Shown: piece after piece, positions 1 through 6,156 of the stretch
Layout of the letters: every line of letters begins with the position of its first letter
Numbering within the stretch: position 1 is the first letter of the stretch
Assembly: GCA_003695835.1 (NCBI GenBank)
Contig: RFHN01000249.1
Span: 1-7,933, forward strand
Direction: 5' to 3'
DNA: 7,933 nucleotides
Origin: Armatimonadota bacterium
GTDB lineage: Bacteria; Armatimonadota; Fimbriimonadia; Fimbriimonadales; ATM1
Program-made: the position numbers and the translations under genes
The notes under the pieces: model-generated
The model's database searches: none
Seen by the model: the letters and a program-made list of their open reading frames with translations, nothing else
What the model was told of the DNA's origin: nothing

Positions 1-105
1 CCGAGAACCCGTGCGCTGGTGCCGAGAACCCGTGCGCTGGTGCCGAGAACCCGTGCGCTGGTGCCGAGAACCCCTGCGCTGGTGCCGAGAACCCCTGCGC
101 TGGCG
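1..105 (+). repeat. Five tandem 21-bp repeats
   Basis: Five contiguous copies of a 21-bp unit starting CCGAGAACCC lie at 1-21, 22-42, 43-63, 64-84 and 85-105. Copies 1-3 are identical, copy 4 has one change and copy 5 has two. More copies may lie to the left. The unit is seven codons long, so expansion or contraction keeps any reading frame open. There are no spacers, so it is not a CRISPR array. It most likely encodes the heptapeptide repeat described in the overlapping CDS. Confidence 0.95.
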
Positions 106-152
106 CTGGCGGGAGCGAATCCCACTCGGACGCGGGCGGCGAAGGCCACTAA
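1..152 (+). CDS. C-terminal end of a Cys-containing heptapeptide-repeat protein (5' partial)
   Basis: Frame 3 is open from the left edge to a TAA at 150-152. It reads ENPCAGA five times (about residues 1-35) followed by a Gly-rich tail, GGSESHSDAGGEGH. The frame choice rests on how the repeats differ. The G-to-C change in copies 4 and 5 (positions 74 and 95) turns CCG into CCC (Pro), and the T-to-C change at 104 turns GGT into GGC (Gly). Both are silent in frame 3, but change amino acids in frames 1 and 2, and no minus-strand frame makes both silent. The tail codons end mostly in G or C, like the neighbouring genes. One Cys per seven residues plus two tail His could bind metal, and NPCA-type low-complexity segments are, from memory, seen in some bacterial exported proteins. 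Both points are inference. The N-terminal part and any signal peptide lie outside the window, so the protein's function is unknown. Confidence 0.55.
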   Translation, partial: ENPCAGAENPCAGAENPCAGAENPCAGAENPCAGAGGSESHSDAGGEGH

Positions 153-173
153 ACGCGGCCGTCCGACCCACGT

Positions 174-202
174 TTGCGCCCCAGCTCCACGCTGGGGCGC
201 AA
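174..202 (+). terminator. Strong GC-rich hairpin after the repeat-protein stop codon
   Basis: Positions 174-185 are perfectly complementary to 191-202, giving a 12-bp stem (TTGCGCCCCAGC against GCTGGGGCGCAA) with a 5-nt loop. It begins 21 nt after the TAA of the repeat-protein gene and ends 43 nt before the first ABC gene, which is where a transcription terminator would sit. The following bases, CCTTTAAG, contain only a short T run, so it is not a textbook intrinsic terminator. It could instead stabilise a 3' end or be a dispersed palindromic repeat. Confidence 0.45.
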
Positions 203-245
203 CCTTTAAGGCATGAGTTGTCGTTAGAGTAGTATTCGAAACGAC

Positions 246-1154
246 ATGGTCGCCCGAGTCCGACATCTCAGCGTGGCGTACGGCAAGACGCTTGCCGTGG
301 CCGACGCAACTTGCGAGATCCCCGAGGGATGCGTCGGCCTTCTGGGACCTAACGGAGCGGGCAAGACTACGCTCATCAAAGCTCTGCTCGGCTTTCTGAG
401 GCCAACCGACGGCGAGGGAGAGGTGCTCGGCTACGATATCCGCGCAGCCAGCCTCGAACTTCGCCTGCACGTCGGCCTGATGCCCGAATCCGACTGTCAC
501 ATCCCCGGTCTCTCCGCCGTCGAGTACGTCGCGTTGGCGGGAGAGCTTTCCGGAATGCCCAGAGCCAACGCCCTCCAGCGCGCACACGAAGTGCTCGAAT
601 ACTGCGGGCTAGGCGAAGCCCGATACCGAAACGTGGAAACCTTCTCCACCGGCATGAAGCAGAAGGCCAAGATCGCCCAGGCGCTCGTGCACGGTCCAAG
701 ATTGCTCTTCCTGGACGAACCCACGAACGGCTTAGACCCCGAAAGCCGAGAGGAGATGCTCGACCTCATCCGCGACATCTCCCACAACAAAGGCGTGAAC
801 TGTATCGTATCCTCACACCTGCTGCCCGACATTGAACGAACCTGCGACTGGATCCTCGTCATGAGCCAGGGAAGGATCCGATCGCAAAAGTCGGTTACCG
901 AGATGCGGGGTGAGAGCGCTCGGCAGTGGGACGTGGAGCTGAAGGACGCAAGCGAAGCATTCGCAACCGCCGTTCATGCGAAGGGCGCGGCACTCTTGAA
1001 ACACGTCAGCAACCTCTACCGGGTCGAAGTGCCCGACGACACAGATCCTGCCCTTTTCCTGCTCTCTGTCGCCCGAGAGACCGGCGCCGAGGTGCGAAGC
1101 CTCCGCCCGGCATCTCGCACGTTGGAAGAGGCGTTCCTGGAGGTGCTGGGTTGA
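246..1154 (+). CDS. ABC-2 type exporter ATP-binding protein (first copy)
   Basis: This 302-residue protein is a single-domain ABC ATPase that would hydrolyse ATP at the inner face of the cytoplasmic membrane to drive the permease(s) encoded next to it. Visible motifs in order are Walker A GPNGAGKTT (34-42), a Q-loop region MPESD where Glu81 stands where many ABC proteins have Gln, an LSGGQ-type signature degenerated to FSTGMKQK (133-140), Walker B LLFLDEP (153-159), D-loop NGLD (161-164) and the switch His in SSH (189-191). The GMKQ signature and MPE Q-loop are usual for drug/natural-product-type ABC-2 exporters. Residues from about 220 form a C-terminal extension ending in the common LEEAFLEVLG motif. 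ATG 246 puts the first beta strand at the normal place, but no convincing Shine-Dalgarno precedes it. It is the first gene of a four-gene operon, and the substrate is unknown. Confidence 0.93.
   Translation: MVARVRHLSVAYGKTLAVADATCEIPEGCVGLLGPNGAGKTTLIKALLGFLRPTDGEGEVLGYDIRAASLELRLHVGLMPESDCHIPGLSAVEYVALAGELSGMPRANALQRAHEVLEYCGLGEARYRNVETFSTGMKQKAKIAQALVHGPRLLFLDEPTNGLDPESREEMLDLIRDISHNKGVNCIVSSHLLPDIERTCDWILVMSQGRIRSQKSVTEMRGESARQWDVELKDASEAFATAVHAKGAALLKHVSNLYRVEVPDDTDPALFLLSVARETGAEVRSLRPASRTLEEAFLEVLG
1139..1154 (+). promoter_or_regulatory. Ribosome binding site and TTGA coupling junction
   Basis: GGAGGT at 1139-1144 sits 6 nt before TTG 1151, and the TTG shares bases with the TGA stop of the preceding ATPase gene. 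The good spacing and the 4-bp overlap decide the TTG start over the long upstream extension of the same frame, and suggest translational coupling. Confidence 0.7.
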
Positions 1155-2080
1155 GCGCCGTGCCAGGCCCGCCGCCGATTGCCGATCTGACGTACCGCAA
1201 CTATGACGGTCCGAAGGCGCTGCGGCCGCTGCGCTGGTGGACGATCACCCGGTCGTTCATCCGGACGGCGCTTCGGAAGAAGCCCTTCTGGGTGATCTTC
1301 GCCCTCTCCGCGATGCAATGGATGATGTTCGCGCTCCTCGTGTTCATCAATTCCCAGGCGCAGATGCTGGCGGAACAGGCCGGCGCTGAACCGCCCAGAA
1401 ACGTCCGTCTCTTCGACATCGTTGACACGTTCGCGAACATCAGCGACATCTGGATCTGGACCTTCGCCCTCGCGCTCTACGTGGGAGCGGGAGCGATCGC
1501 GGCGGACAACCGAGCCAACGCCATCCAGGTCTACTTGAGCAAGCCGATCACTCGTTCGGACTACATCCTCGGCAAGTGGGCGGGCATGGCCATCCTCATC
1601 TACGCCGCGCAGTTCGTGCCCATGCTCTTTGCGATGCTGTACGCCGCTCTGGACGCAGGTTTTGCGGAGTTCATGCGGGAACACTCCCGTCTCCTACTCG
1701 ACGTATTGGTCGTACCGGCTTTCGCCGCGGTCGTGCATGCCTCGCTACTCATTGGCATATCTGCCATGAACAAGACGCCGGCGATCGCGGGCATCATCTA
1801 CACGGGCATCTTCATCGTTTGGAGCGCGCTCTGTCAGGCGCTTGCGGCCGCGCCGGCCATCGCCGAGAACGCAAGACCCACCATTCAGTTCCTCAATCCA
1901 CGGGGCGTCATCTCGGGGCTCACTTTCAACTTCGTCGGGTCGCGTGGGACAGGACCTCGATTCCGAGAGCTTCCTTTGCCGGACTGGGGGCCTCTTCTTG
2001 CCCTGGGCTTGGTTCTTTGCGTCGTCGGTTTGGCGCTCGCAATCTGGAGAGTGCGCGCAGTGGAGGTCGTAAAAGGATGA
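1151..2080 (+). CDS. ABC-2 type exporter permease (first copy)
   Basis: This integral membrane subunit has 309 residues from a TTG start that overlaps the previous stop as TTGA. The TTG was chosen because GGAGGT (1139-1144) lies 6 nt upstream; a GTG at 1160 is an alternative. The N-terminus carries LTYRNYDGP (13-21), which I recall as a motif near the start of a class of ABC-2 permeases. Six hydrophobic segments lie at about 46-68, 100-118, 142-166, 182-206, 210-234 and 279-299. Between the second and third is the conserved cytosolic stretch LSKPITRSDYILGKW (129-143), also recognisable in the second permease. The soluble loop after TM5, roughly 236-278, is larger than in the second permease. 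The protein should form the membrane pore with the flanking ATPase(s). The cargo is not evident. Confidence 0.88.
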   Translation: MSAVPGPPPIADLTYRNYDGPKALRPLRWWTITRSFIRTALRKKPFWVIFALSAMQWMMFALLVFINSQAQMLAEQAGAEPPRNVRLFDIVDTFANISDIWIWTFALALYVGAGAIAADNRANAIQVYLSKPITRSDYILGKWAGMAILIYAAQFVPMLFAMLYAALDAGFAEFMREHSRLLLDVLVVPAFAAVVHASLLIGISAMNKTPAIAGIIYTGIFIVWSALCQALAAAPAIAENARPTIQFLNPRGVISGLTFNFVGSRGTGPRFRELPLPDWGPLLALGLVLCVVGLALAIWRVRAVEVVKG

Positions 2081-2994
2081 TTGAACTCGAGCGCGCGAGC
2101 CGCTGGTACGGCCAGGTGATCGGCGTCAACGACGTCTCCGTCTCCATCGGTCCGGGCATCACGGGACTGTTGGGAGAGAACGGCGCGGGCAAGTCCACCC
2201 TCATCAAACTGATCACAGGTCAACTCAAACCGACGACTGGCGCCGTGAGAGTCTTCGGCGAGAACCCGTTTGCCAATACAGAGGTGTTCCGGCGTCTCGG
2301 TTATTGCCCCGAAACCGACAGCTTCTACGAGTCCATGACCTGCGAAGAGTTTCTCCGCCTGATGGTGCGCATGGCGGGCATTCCGAAGTCGGAAGTAGCC
2401 TCCATAACCGAGCGCAACCTCAGCCGTGTCGGAATGCTCGAGCACCGCCGCCGAAAACTCGCCGCCTGCTCCAAGGGCATGCGCCAACGGATCAAGATCG
2501 CCCAAGCCATCGCCCACGAACCGGAACTGCTCATCCTCGACGAGCCGATGAACGGTTTAGACCCGCTCGGTAGGAAAGAGATGGGCGACCTCTTGAGCGA
2601 ACTGGGGCAAGACCGCACCATCATCGTCAGCAGCCACATCCTTTACGAAGTCGAAGCCCTCACCCGGCGGATTCTTCTCCTCCACAGGGGAAGGCTCCTC
2701 GCCTACGGAGACGTCCGTCAAATCCGCGACCTGATTGACCGACATCCCCACAAGGTCCTCGTCGAGACGACCGACCGCGGGCGCGAACTCGCAACGAAAC
2801 TGATCGAGCTTGCCAGCGTCCTCTCCGTCCGTATCGAGGAAGACGGGAAGCGACTCATAGTGGAGACAGCAAAGCCTGACGAGTTCTACACGAACCTCGC
2901 GCAAACCGTTCTCGCGCACCAAATCCCGGTGCGAACCTTCTACTCGCAAGACAACAACCTGGAAGCCGTCTTCCGGTACCTGGTGAAAGGATGA
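2077..2994 (+). CDS. ABC-2 type exporter ATP-binding protein (second copy)
   Basis: This 305-residue ABC ATPase starts at an ATG that overlaps the preceding stop as ATGA, with GGAGG at 2062-2066 about 10 nt upstream. Motifs are Walker A GENGAGKST (33-41, with Glu where Pro is more usual), GYCPE (75-79, again Glu at the Q-loop position), a signature read as CSKGMRQR (131-138), Walker B LLILDEP (151-157), NGLD (159-162) and SSH with the switch His (185-187). From about residue 215 there is a C-terminal domain ending LEAVFRYLVKG, of the kind typical for this exporter class. It is clearly related in plan to the first ATPase but well diverged from it, so this is not a recent duplication. It likely powers the permease that overlaps its 3' end, or both permeases. 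The substrate is unknown. Confidence 0.93.
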   Translation: MIELERASRWYGQVIGVNDVSVSIGPGITGLLGENGAGKSTLIKLITGQLKPTTGAVRVFGENPFANTEVFRRLGYCPETDSFYESMTCEEFLRLMVRMAGIPKSEVASITERNLSRVGMLEHRRRKLAACSKGMRQRIKIAQAIAHEPELLILDEPMNGLDPLGRKEMGDLLSELGQDRTIIVSSHILYEVEALTRRILLLHRGRLLAYGDVRQIRDLIDRHPHKVLVETTDRGRELATKLIELASVLSVRIEEDGKRLIVETAKPDEFYTNLAQTVLAHQIPVRTFYSQDNNLEAVFRYLVKG

Positions 2995-3758
2995 GCCTCC
3001 CTGAAATCGTTCTCTGGTACTTGAAAGACTCCCTCACCTCGCGGAGACTGCTCCCCGCTGCTCTCCTCCTCGCGATCGGGCCTGCCTTCGCACTGCTGTT
3101 CATCACCTTCGGCTTTGAGCCGACCGAAGCTTACGATGGAAGCGTCCAACTGGGCATCTTCTCGGGATCGCTCCTACTCCTCACCATCGCCCACGCCGGC
3201 GGCATCGTTACCAATGAAGTAACGGGCAGAACCATCTCCTTCTTGCTTACACGGCCAGTACCGCGTTGGAAGTTGTTTCTGGGCAAGTGGATCGGGGCCG
3301 TCACGGTAACCGTCCTCATAAGCCTCGGTTCCTGCATCCTGACAGCCGTCATCTGCTACGGCGCGGACGTCCCCGCCAACATGCTCCGGCGAGACCTCCT
3401 GGTGCTCACCGCGGGGGCGATCACGTATTCCAGCCTTTTCGCGCTCCTCTCCACGCTCTCGAAGAGACCCTGGATCATCGCCGCGGTCTTCGCCTTCTTT
3501 TGGGAGTCATGGGTCGCTTACGTCCCGGGCGACTTCCGGCGTCTCAGCGTCATGACCTATCTCAAGCAGCTCTCCCCTCACGCGGACCTGACCCAGACCG
3601 AATCGGCCTTCGCACCCCTTCAAGAGGCGTTCCAAGCCACACCCATTGACCCGATGACCTGCTGGAACACGCTTGCCGTGCTTACGCTGGTCTCGCTCGT
3701 GATCGCCGTCGCGATCTTCTCCAGCGCAGAGTTCCTACCGGCCGAAGAGAGCGCCTAA
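2991..3758 (+). CDS. ABC-2 type exporter permease (second copy)
   Basis: This 255-residue membrane protein starts at an ATG overlapping the preceding stop as ATGA; GGTGA at 2982-2986 can serve as the ribosome site. Hydrophobic segments fall at about 19-41, 53-73, 100-124, 135-154, 160-177 and 226-244, the six-helix plan of the ABC-2/NosY-like family. The stretch GRTISFLLTRPVPRWKLFLGKW lies at 79-100 and matches in position and pattern the KPITRSDYILGKW stretch of the first permease. It lacks the soluble N-terminal segment of the first permease and is 54 residues shorter. It is the last gene of the operon, and a hairpin follows 20 nt after the stop. It could pair with the first permease as a heterodimer or form a separate homodimeric pore. 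Confidence 0.88.
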   Translation: MSLPEIVLWYLKDSLTSRRLLPAALLLAIGPAFALLFITFGFEPTEAYDGSVQLGIFSGSLLLLTIAHAGGIVTNEVTGRTISFLLTRPVPRWKLFLGKWIGAVTVTVLISLGSCILTAVICYGADVPANMLRRDLLVLTAGAITYSSLFALLSTLSKRPWIIAAVFAFFWESWVAYVPGDFRRLSVMTYLKQLSPHADLTQTESAFAPLQEAFQATPIDPMTCWNTLAVLTLVSLVIAVAIFSSAEFLPAEESA

Positions 3759-3777
3759 ATCCCCTTGCAAAAGGAAC

Positions 3778-3805
3778 GGGGCGCCGAAGCCGCAAACGAC
3801 GCCCC
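3778..3805 (+). terminator. Terminator-like hairpin after the ABC operon
   Basis: GGGGCG (3778-3783) pairs with CGCCCC (3800-3805). After one mismatch, two further pairs (3785-3786 with 3797-3798) leave a 10-nt loop. It lies 19 nt after the last permease stop and is followed by ATTTA, a very short T run. The position is right, but the sequence is only a moderate fit to an intrinsic terminator. Confidence 0.4.
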
Positions 3806-3884
3806 ATTTAGGACCCGGGTAGCAGAAAGAAGACGCGGAGCAAGCAGACGATGTGTCTCCCCAGTCCCGGGTTCACAAGAAGAG

Positions 3885-3909
3885 ACGGCTCAGAGGCGCA
3901 AAAAGCCGC
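3885..3909 (-). terminator. Weak terminator-like hairpin after the MBL-fold gene
   Basis: On the minus strand CGGCT pairs with AGCCG (3904-3908 with 3886-3890), plus one G-T wobble, around a 13-nt loop. It is followed by the pyrimidine-rich run TCTCTTCTTGTG. It lies about 50 nt past the stop of the last minus-strand gene, in the convergent gap. The stem is short, so this is a suggestion only. I see no gene in the rest of 3759-3958. Confidence 0.25.
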
Positions 3910-3958
3910 AGGAATCGCACTCACCTGTCGGGAGGCAACGGCGAGTTCGGCAGGCGCC

Positions 3959-4768
3959 TCACAGCTCGATCAGCATTCCGTCATAGCCGACGTGAATCCC
4001 GTGAGGCTCGAAGAACCGCTCTAGCTCCTCATGCGTGGCTCCACCCAGGGCGCCGTGATGGGTCGTGCCCACGAAGGTCTCCGAGCCGACGCACCCGATC
4101 TTCGCCAGTCGGTCCACAACCCTCAAGAGTTCCTCGCACGAGAGATGACCCCAGTACTCCGTCGCCTGGAAGCCATCCGTGCAATCCAAAACGATTCCAT
4201 CGAGGGCAACTCCTTCCAGGAACTCCCACGTATCGTCTTGGTACACACCCGTATCGGTCCCGTAGAGGAACCGCTTGCCGTCCTTCTCCAGGATGAGGTT
4301 CAGGCTGTCCTCGTCCAACTTGTGGTAGGCGTGAATCGGCGTTACGCGATACCCTGCCACTTCGACCGGTTCGAAGCTACGAATCAGGAACCTCTCCAAA
4401 AGGCTCGCCTCCTCGAACTGTCCCGCGAAACCATCCACGACGGCGGCATTCCCGTAAATCAGCGGGCGCTCGGTCTCCATCGGCAGAAAAGGCGGAAAGA
4501 GATACTGAAACTCGCGAGGGGCGTAGTGGTCGTCGTGGGAGTGAGTAAACAACACGTGCGTCCAGTCTCTTGGCCGCAAGCCGAGTCGCTGGGCGCAAGC
4601 GAAGGTGTCGGGGCCCCAATCGATTTTCAGCACTCCGTCCACGACGGCGCCGGACCGATATCGCACGTCCTTGCCCCCATGAGCGCGGGCCAGCTCGCTC
4701 ACGCGGTCCGTTTGGAAGTAGCCGGGAATTCCATCGGCGGCGCCGGTACCGGTCAATAGGATTCTCAT
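3959..4768 (-). CDS. PhnP-like metallo-beta-lactamase-fold hydrolase
   Basis: This 269-residue protein has a metallo-beta-lactamase fold of the PhnP type (phosphoribosyl cyclic phosphate phosphodiesterases and relatives), a likely cytosolic two-metal phosphodiesterase. It opens with ILLTGTGAADGIPGYF, close to the GTGAAEGIPALF start of this family, followed by ARAHGGKDVRYRSG (27-40). Metal ligands are visible: HSHDDH (76-81), His146 or His149 in IHAYHK, Asp172 in GTDTG, and GHLS (207-210) and THHG (236-239) in the C-terminal half. Family members usually carry a C-x-C-x-x-C motif after GxPALF that binds a structural zinc; here those positions read Gln19, Asp21 and Ser24. ATG 4768 was chosen because the family start aligns there; the 85 residues of in-frame sequence upstream overlap the next gene and are low-complexity. 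GGGTGG lies 4 nt before the ATG. It sits 26 nt after the DUF1015 stop, probably cotranscribed. The exact substrate is unknown. Confidence 0.85.
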   Translation of the reverse strand: MRILLTGTGAADGIPGYFQTDRVSELARAHGGKDVRYRSGAVVDGVLKIDWGPDTFACAQRLGLRPRDWTHVLFTHSHDDHYAPREFQYLFPPFLPMETERPLIYGNAAVVDGFAGQFEEASLLERFLIRSFEPVEVAGYRVTPIHAYHKLDEDSLNLILEKDGKRFLYGTDTGVYQDDTWEFLEGVALDGIVLDCTDGFQATEYWGHLSCEELLRVVDRLAKIGCVGSETFVGTTHHGALGGATHEELERFFEPHGIHVGYDGMLIEL

Positions 4769-4794
4769 CGCGCCACCCGGGCCACCTCGACAGC

Positions 4795-6075
4795 CTAAGA
4801 GTCCTGAAGCGACCAGGTGACCAGGCCGCTCAACATTTTCGGATAGTAGTAGGTGGACTTCTGCGGCATCTTCTCGCCCGCCTCGGCGATCTTGCGCATA
4901 TCTTCGACGGACGGCGGGTTGGTGAGCACTGCCATCGTGTCCTGACTCGACTCCACGACGCGGATCGCCTCTTGGGGGTCGCGCGTGTAGGAAATCCGAT
5001 CGAGACCCTCCACGCCGAAGCACCGCTTCAGGATGATTTCATGCAGGATCGAAACGTCGAGCTGCTTGAGCAGGTTCGAACCCTCTCCCTCGATCAGCCT
5101 GGCGGCGATGGAAGGGTCGTCCATCGTAGCCAACAGGCCGACCTGCCCCGGCAGCACGATGCCGAACGCACGGACATTGGAGCCCGAAAGCTCCTTGACG
5201 GCTTCCGGCAGTTCGTCGTTGCCCATTCGCCGAGTGTTGAAGTATGTCTCGAGCTTCAGCTTCGCCTCGTTGAGCGAGGTGGTGAAGCCACTCACGATTC
5301 GATGAGTGGGTAGCAGGGTAAGCCCCGTATCCTTCATGCTGGAGAGAGCGATGAGGATGTAGTCCTCCGGTATTGGCCCCTCCTTCGGCCCGAGGCTCTC
5401 GCGGAACTTGAGCGCCGTTTCGTAGCGATGGTGCCCGTCCGCGATCCAGACCCGTGCCCGCATCATGTAACGAGAGATCGCCTGAATCGCTTCCTCATCC
5501 ACACACCTCGACAGCCCATGGGAGACTCCGTCCTCCGTTCTCACCGACGCAAGCTCGCCGAACGGCGCCTCCTCCAAAAGATGCACCAGTCTCCGGTCAT
5601 CGTCCTCGACCAGACCGAAGATGCACTCGAGGTGCGTCCGCGTCGCTTCCAGTAGGCGCAGTCGGTCCTCTTTGTGTTTCGGAAACGTCTGCTCGTGAGG
5701 CAACACGACTCCCTTTTCGTACGGCTCCAACTTGAGCAGAACCACCATCGCCGTTCGCGTCCGCTCGATTCCGTCCCACGGGTCCAGGAACGTCTGTTGG
5801 AAGCGATAGATGCCAGGCTCTGCATCCACGCCAAGGATTCCGTCCCGCCGCCATTCCGCCAACCGCGCCGCGCTGCGAGCGTATTTGACGAACTTGCTTC
5901 GGTCGTCGGGAAGGGACTCCGGCAGAGTCAACCAGACGATGTTGTACGGGCTTTTTTCGCCCAAGATCGCCCTCTCCTCGGGGGAGATCACATCGTAGGG
6001 AGGGGCGACCAGGTCCTCAATCTTGCCGGCTGCCTCCGTGTACCTCTGAGCCTGAAACGGTCGAATCTCCGCCAT
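4795..6075 (-). CDS. DUF1015 family protein
   Basis: This 426-residue protein matches DUF1015 by several conserved blocks I recognise: MAEIRPFQAQRY at the start, LVAPPYDVISPEE (22-34), SPYNIVWL, LPHEQTFPKHKEDRL (125-139), and WIADGHHRYETAL (210-222) with its paired His and Arg, then LTLLPTHRIV (252-261). Its length is normal for the family and it looks complete and cytosolic. No biochemical role can be assigned from sequence; from memory, DUF1015 genes often sit near serine biosynthesis genes, which are not present here. ATG 6075 is preferred because family members start just before IRPF. A TTG at 6093, with a G-rich stretch 4-6 nt upstream, would add six residues and cannot be excluded. No Shine-Dalgarno precedes the ATG, and a candidate promoter ends 7 nt before it. 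Confidence 0.88.
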   Translation of the reverse strand: MAEIRPFQAQRYTEAAGKIEDLVAPPYDVISPEERAILGEKSPYNIVWLTLPESLPDDRSKFVKYARSAARLAEWRRDGILGVDAEPGIYRFQQTFLDPWDGIERTRTAMVVLLKLEPYEKGVVLPHEQTFPKHKEDRLRLLEATRTHLECIFGLVEDDDRRLVHLLEEAPFGELASVRTEDGVSHGLSRCVDEEAIQAISRYMMRARVWIADGHHRYETALKFRESLGPKEGPIPEDYILIALSSMKDTGLTLLPTHRIVSGFTTSLNEAKLKLETYFNTRRMGNDELPEAVKELSGSNVRAFGIVLPGQVGLLATMDDPSIAARLIEGEGSNLLKQLDVSILHEIILKRCFGVEGLDRISYTRDPQEAIRVVESSQDTMAVLTNPPSVEDMRKIAEAGEKMPQKSTYYYPKMLSGLVTWSLQDS

Positions 6076-6082
6076 TGGGCGT

Positions 6083-6112
6083 AGGATACGCAAAACGCCC
6101 CCCTTCGCGCAA
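6083..6112 (-). promoter_or_regulatory. Candidate promoter for the DUF1015 gene with palindrome over the -10
   Basis: On the minus strand, TTGCGC (6107-6112) and TATCCT (6083-6088) are separated by 18 nt, a possible sigma-70-type -35/-10 pair with three and four matches to consensus. TATCCT ends 7 nt before ATG 6075, so the transcript would be leaderless or nearly so, which fits the missing Shine-Dalgarno. The -10 is also the centre of the 13-bp palindrome GCGTATCCTACGC (6079-6091), a possible operator. The evidence is suggestive only. Confidence 0.3.
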
Positions 6113-6118
6113 CTACCT

Positions 6119-6150
6119 GCACGCTCCCTACCGAAACGGCACGAGCGTGC
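6119..6150 (-). other. Intercistronic hairpin between ispA and DUF1015 gene
   Basis: GCACGCT (6119-6125) and AGCGTGC (6144-6150) form a perfect 7-bp stem with an 18-nt loop, starting 6 nt after the ispA stop codon in the direction of transcription. No T run follows on the minus strand, so it is more likely an RNA 3'-end or processing element than an efficient intrinsic terminator. It may uncouple ispA from the genes downstream. Confidence 0.35.
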
Positions 6151-6156
6151 GGCAAG

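Noticed and set aside
1..105. CRISPR array
   Set aside because: The 21-bp repeats are directly abutting with no spacers.
11..232. Repeat ORFs in frames 1 and 2 (PRTRALV and VRWCREP heptads)
   Set aside because: They begin inside the repeat, and both differences between repeat copies change amino acids in these frames. Frame 3 fits better.
205..245. Promoter for the ABC operon (TAGTAT or TATTCG as -10)
   Set aside because: No acceptable -35 lies at the right distance from either candidate, so I do not list one.
926..1150. N-terminal extension of the first permease
   Set aside because: It lies wholly inside the first ATPase gene, is Arg/Gly-rich antisense-type composition, and a good ribosome site precedes TTG 1151.
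1576..2076. N-terminal extension of the second ATPase
   Set aside because: It overlaps the permease gene out of frame. The ABC domain begins right after ATG 2077, which forms an ATGA overlap.
4769..5023. 85-residue N-terminal extension of the MBL-fold protein
   Set aside because: It overlaps the DUF1015 coding region, is low-complexity, and the family normally begins at the GTGAA motif.
4031..5313. Long plus-strand open frames opposite the MBL and DUF1015 genes
   Set aside because: They are antisense shadows common in GC-rich coding DNA; the minus-strand products have clear family motifs and these do not.
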